This document shows, piece by piece, positions 4,546-5,363 of a stretch of DNA of 5,363 nucleotides. The DNA is taken from contig CAKZKB010000440.1 in NCBI GenBank assembly GCA_937121005.1, positions 1 to 5,363 of the forward strand, given 5' to 3'. Position numbers and translations under genes: made by a program. The notes beneath the pieces are model-generated. The model was given only the letters and a program-made list of their open reading frames with translations, was not told the origin of the DNA and ran no database searches. Numbering within the stretch: the stretch's first letter is position 1; each line of letters starts with the position of its first letter. The stretch comes from an uncultured cyanobacterium (GTDB lineage Bacteria; Cyanobacteriota; Cyanobacteriia; Cyanobacteriales; Geitlerinemataceae).

Positions 4546-5363
4546 ATGGCTTTCATCTCTTCTCGCGTATCCCAAAAAATCGCTGCTTGGCTATATTCGC
4601 TGTGGAAATTTAGCCGTCCTCATACCATCGTCGGCACGAGTCTCAGTATTATTGGAGTGTATCTAATTGCCGTTGTCAATGGCGATCGCCTCAATGCTTA
4701 CGCGATCGCTCCCATTCTACTGCCTTGGATTGCTTGTCTGTGCGGCAATGTCTATATTGTTGGCTTAAACCAACTCGAAGATGTAGAAATCGATAAGATC
4801 AACAAACCCCATCTTCCCATTGCGGCGGGGGAATTTTCGTATTTACAAGCGCAGCAAATTGTCGCCGTGACGGGGACGCTGGCAATTTTACTCTCGAGTG
4901 CGGGCAGTTTTTGGCTGTTTGCGACCGTTGCGATTAGTTTAGCCATCGGCACAGCTTATTCCGTACCGCCCGTGCGCTTGAAGCGCTTTCCATTTTGGGC
5001 ATCTTTTTGTATTCTAAGCGTTCGCGGCGCGATCGTCAACCTGGGATTATTTTTACACTTCAACGATGGCGTGCCCGTACCGCCGTCGGTGTGGGCCTTG
5101 ACGGCATTTGTGATTGTCTTTACCTTCGCGATCGCGATTTTCAAAGACATTCCCGATATCGAAGGCGACAAACAGTTTAACATCTCTACGTTCACCATCG
5201 AATTAGGGAAAGAGGCGGTATTTAATTTGGCCCGTTGGGTCGTTACAATTTGTTATCTGGCCATGGCGATCGCCGGAATCAGTGGCGTTGTTGGAGTCAA
5301 CTCGACTTTTCTAATTGTCACGCATTTACTCATTCTCGCTGTCTTTTGGGGGCGCAGTTTTGC
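4546..5363 (+). CDS. hpt: Homogentisate phytyltransferase (3' partial)
   Basis: HPT is an integral membrane UbiA-family prenyltransferase. It condenses homogentisate with phytyl diphosphate, releasing CO2 and diphosphate, to give 2-methyl-6-phytylbenzoquinol, the committed step of tocopherol synthesis. The window holds 272 codons of an expected 300 or so; the stop is beyond the right edge. The first aspartate motif NQLEDVEIDKINKP (75-88, Asp79 and Asp83) and the second KDIPDIEGD (200-208, Asp201, Asp204, Asp208) bind the Mg-diphosphate. WKFSRPHTIVGTSLS (20-34), GNVYIVGLNQL, GTAYSVPPVRLKRF, SVRGAIVNLGLFL and the NISTFTIELGK stretch resemble Synechocystis Slr1736 closely as I recall it, which favours HPT over the bacterial UbiA or chlorophyll synthase branches. 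The start ATG 4546 gives a short hydrophilic N-terminus; it follows tRNA-Val by 37 nt with no obvious promoter between. Confidence 0.93.
   Translation, partial: MAFISSRVSQKIAAWLYSLWKFSRPHTIVGTSLSIIGVYLIAVVNGDRLNAYAIAPILLPWIACLCGNVYIVGLNQLEDVEIDKINKPHLPIAAGEFSYLQAQQIVAVTGTLAILLSSAGSFWLFATVAISLAIGTAYSVPPVRLKRFPFWASFCILSVRGAIVNLGLFLHFNDGVPVPPSVWALTAFVIVFTFAIAIFKDIPDIEGDKQFNISTFTIELGKEAVFNLARWVVTICYLAMAIAGISGVVGVNSTFLIVTHLLILAVFWGRSF

Noticed and set aside
1..5363. Mobile elements, CRISPR array or attachment site next to the tRNA
   Set aside because: No transposase or integrase frames, no regular direct repeats, and no second copy of the tRNA 3' end within the window were found by reading.

Overview
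The window comes from a cyanobacterium. Two things show this: an extreme density of the HIP1 octamer GCGATCGC (16 copies counted by eye in 5.4 kb, with about 43 copies of its core CGATCG), and a homogentisate phytyltransferase gene, which belongs to tocopherol synthesis in oxygenic phototrophs. Base composition is near 50% GC. The genus cannot be fixed from this sequence. No mobile element, CRISPR array, integrase or other sign of an accessory island was seen, so this looks like ordinary chromosome carrying a solitary DNA methyltransferase.

Layout from left to right. (1) The C-terminal end of an unidentified protein, + strand, ending at 175. (2) A small exported protein of unknown function, 276-710 +, with a good extended -10 promoter and Shine-Dalgarno site. 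(3) lspA (signal peptidase II), 715-1191 -, tail to tail with the previous gene with only 4 nt between stop codons. (4) A 72-nt AT-rich divergent region. (5) A complete C5-cytosine DNA methyltransferase, 1264-2475 +, with no restriction endonuclease beside it. (6) A 502-residue membrane-anchored protein of unknown function with a long coiled-coil-like middle, 2502-4010 -, preceded by a recognisable promoter. (7) A small hypothetical protein, 4132-4389 +. (8) tRNA-Val(TAC), 4437-4508 +, with its own promoter. (9) The 5' nine tenths of the homogentisate phytyltransferase gene (hpt), 4546 to the window edge.

The genes do not form one pathway or operon: strands alternate and most genes have their own signals. 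The two links worth noting are the co-occurrence of a solitary m5C methyltransferase with very abundant CGATCG palindromes, including 13 inside its own gene, and the tRNA-Val/hpt pair, separated by only 37 nt, where hpt may depend on read-through from the tRNA promoter. I do not see a clearly new multi-gene system. The least understood items are the long membrane/coiled-coil protein and the methyltransferase's N-terminal extension.
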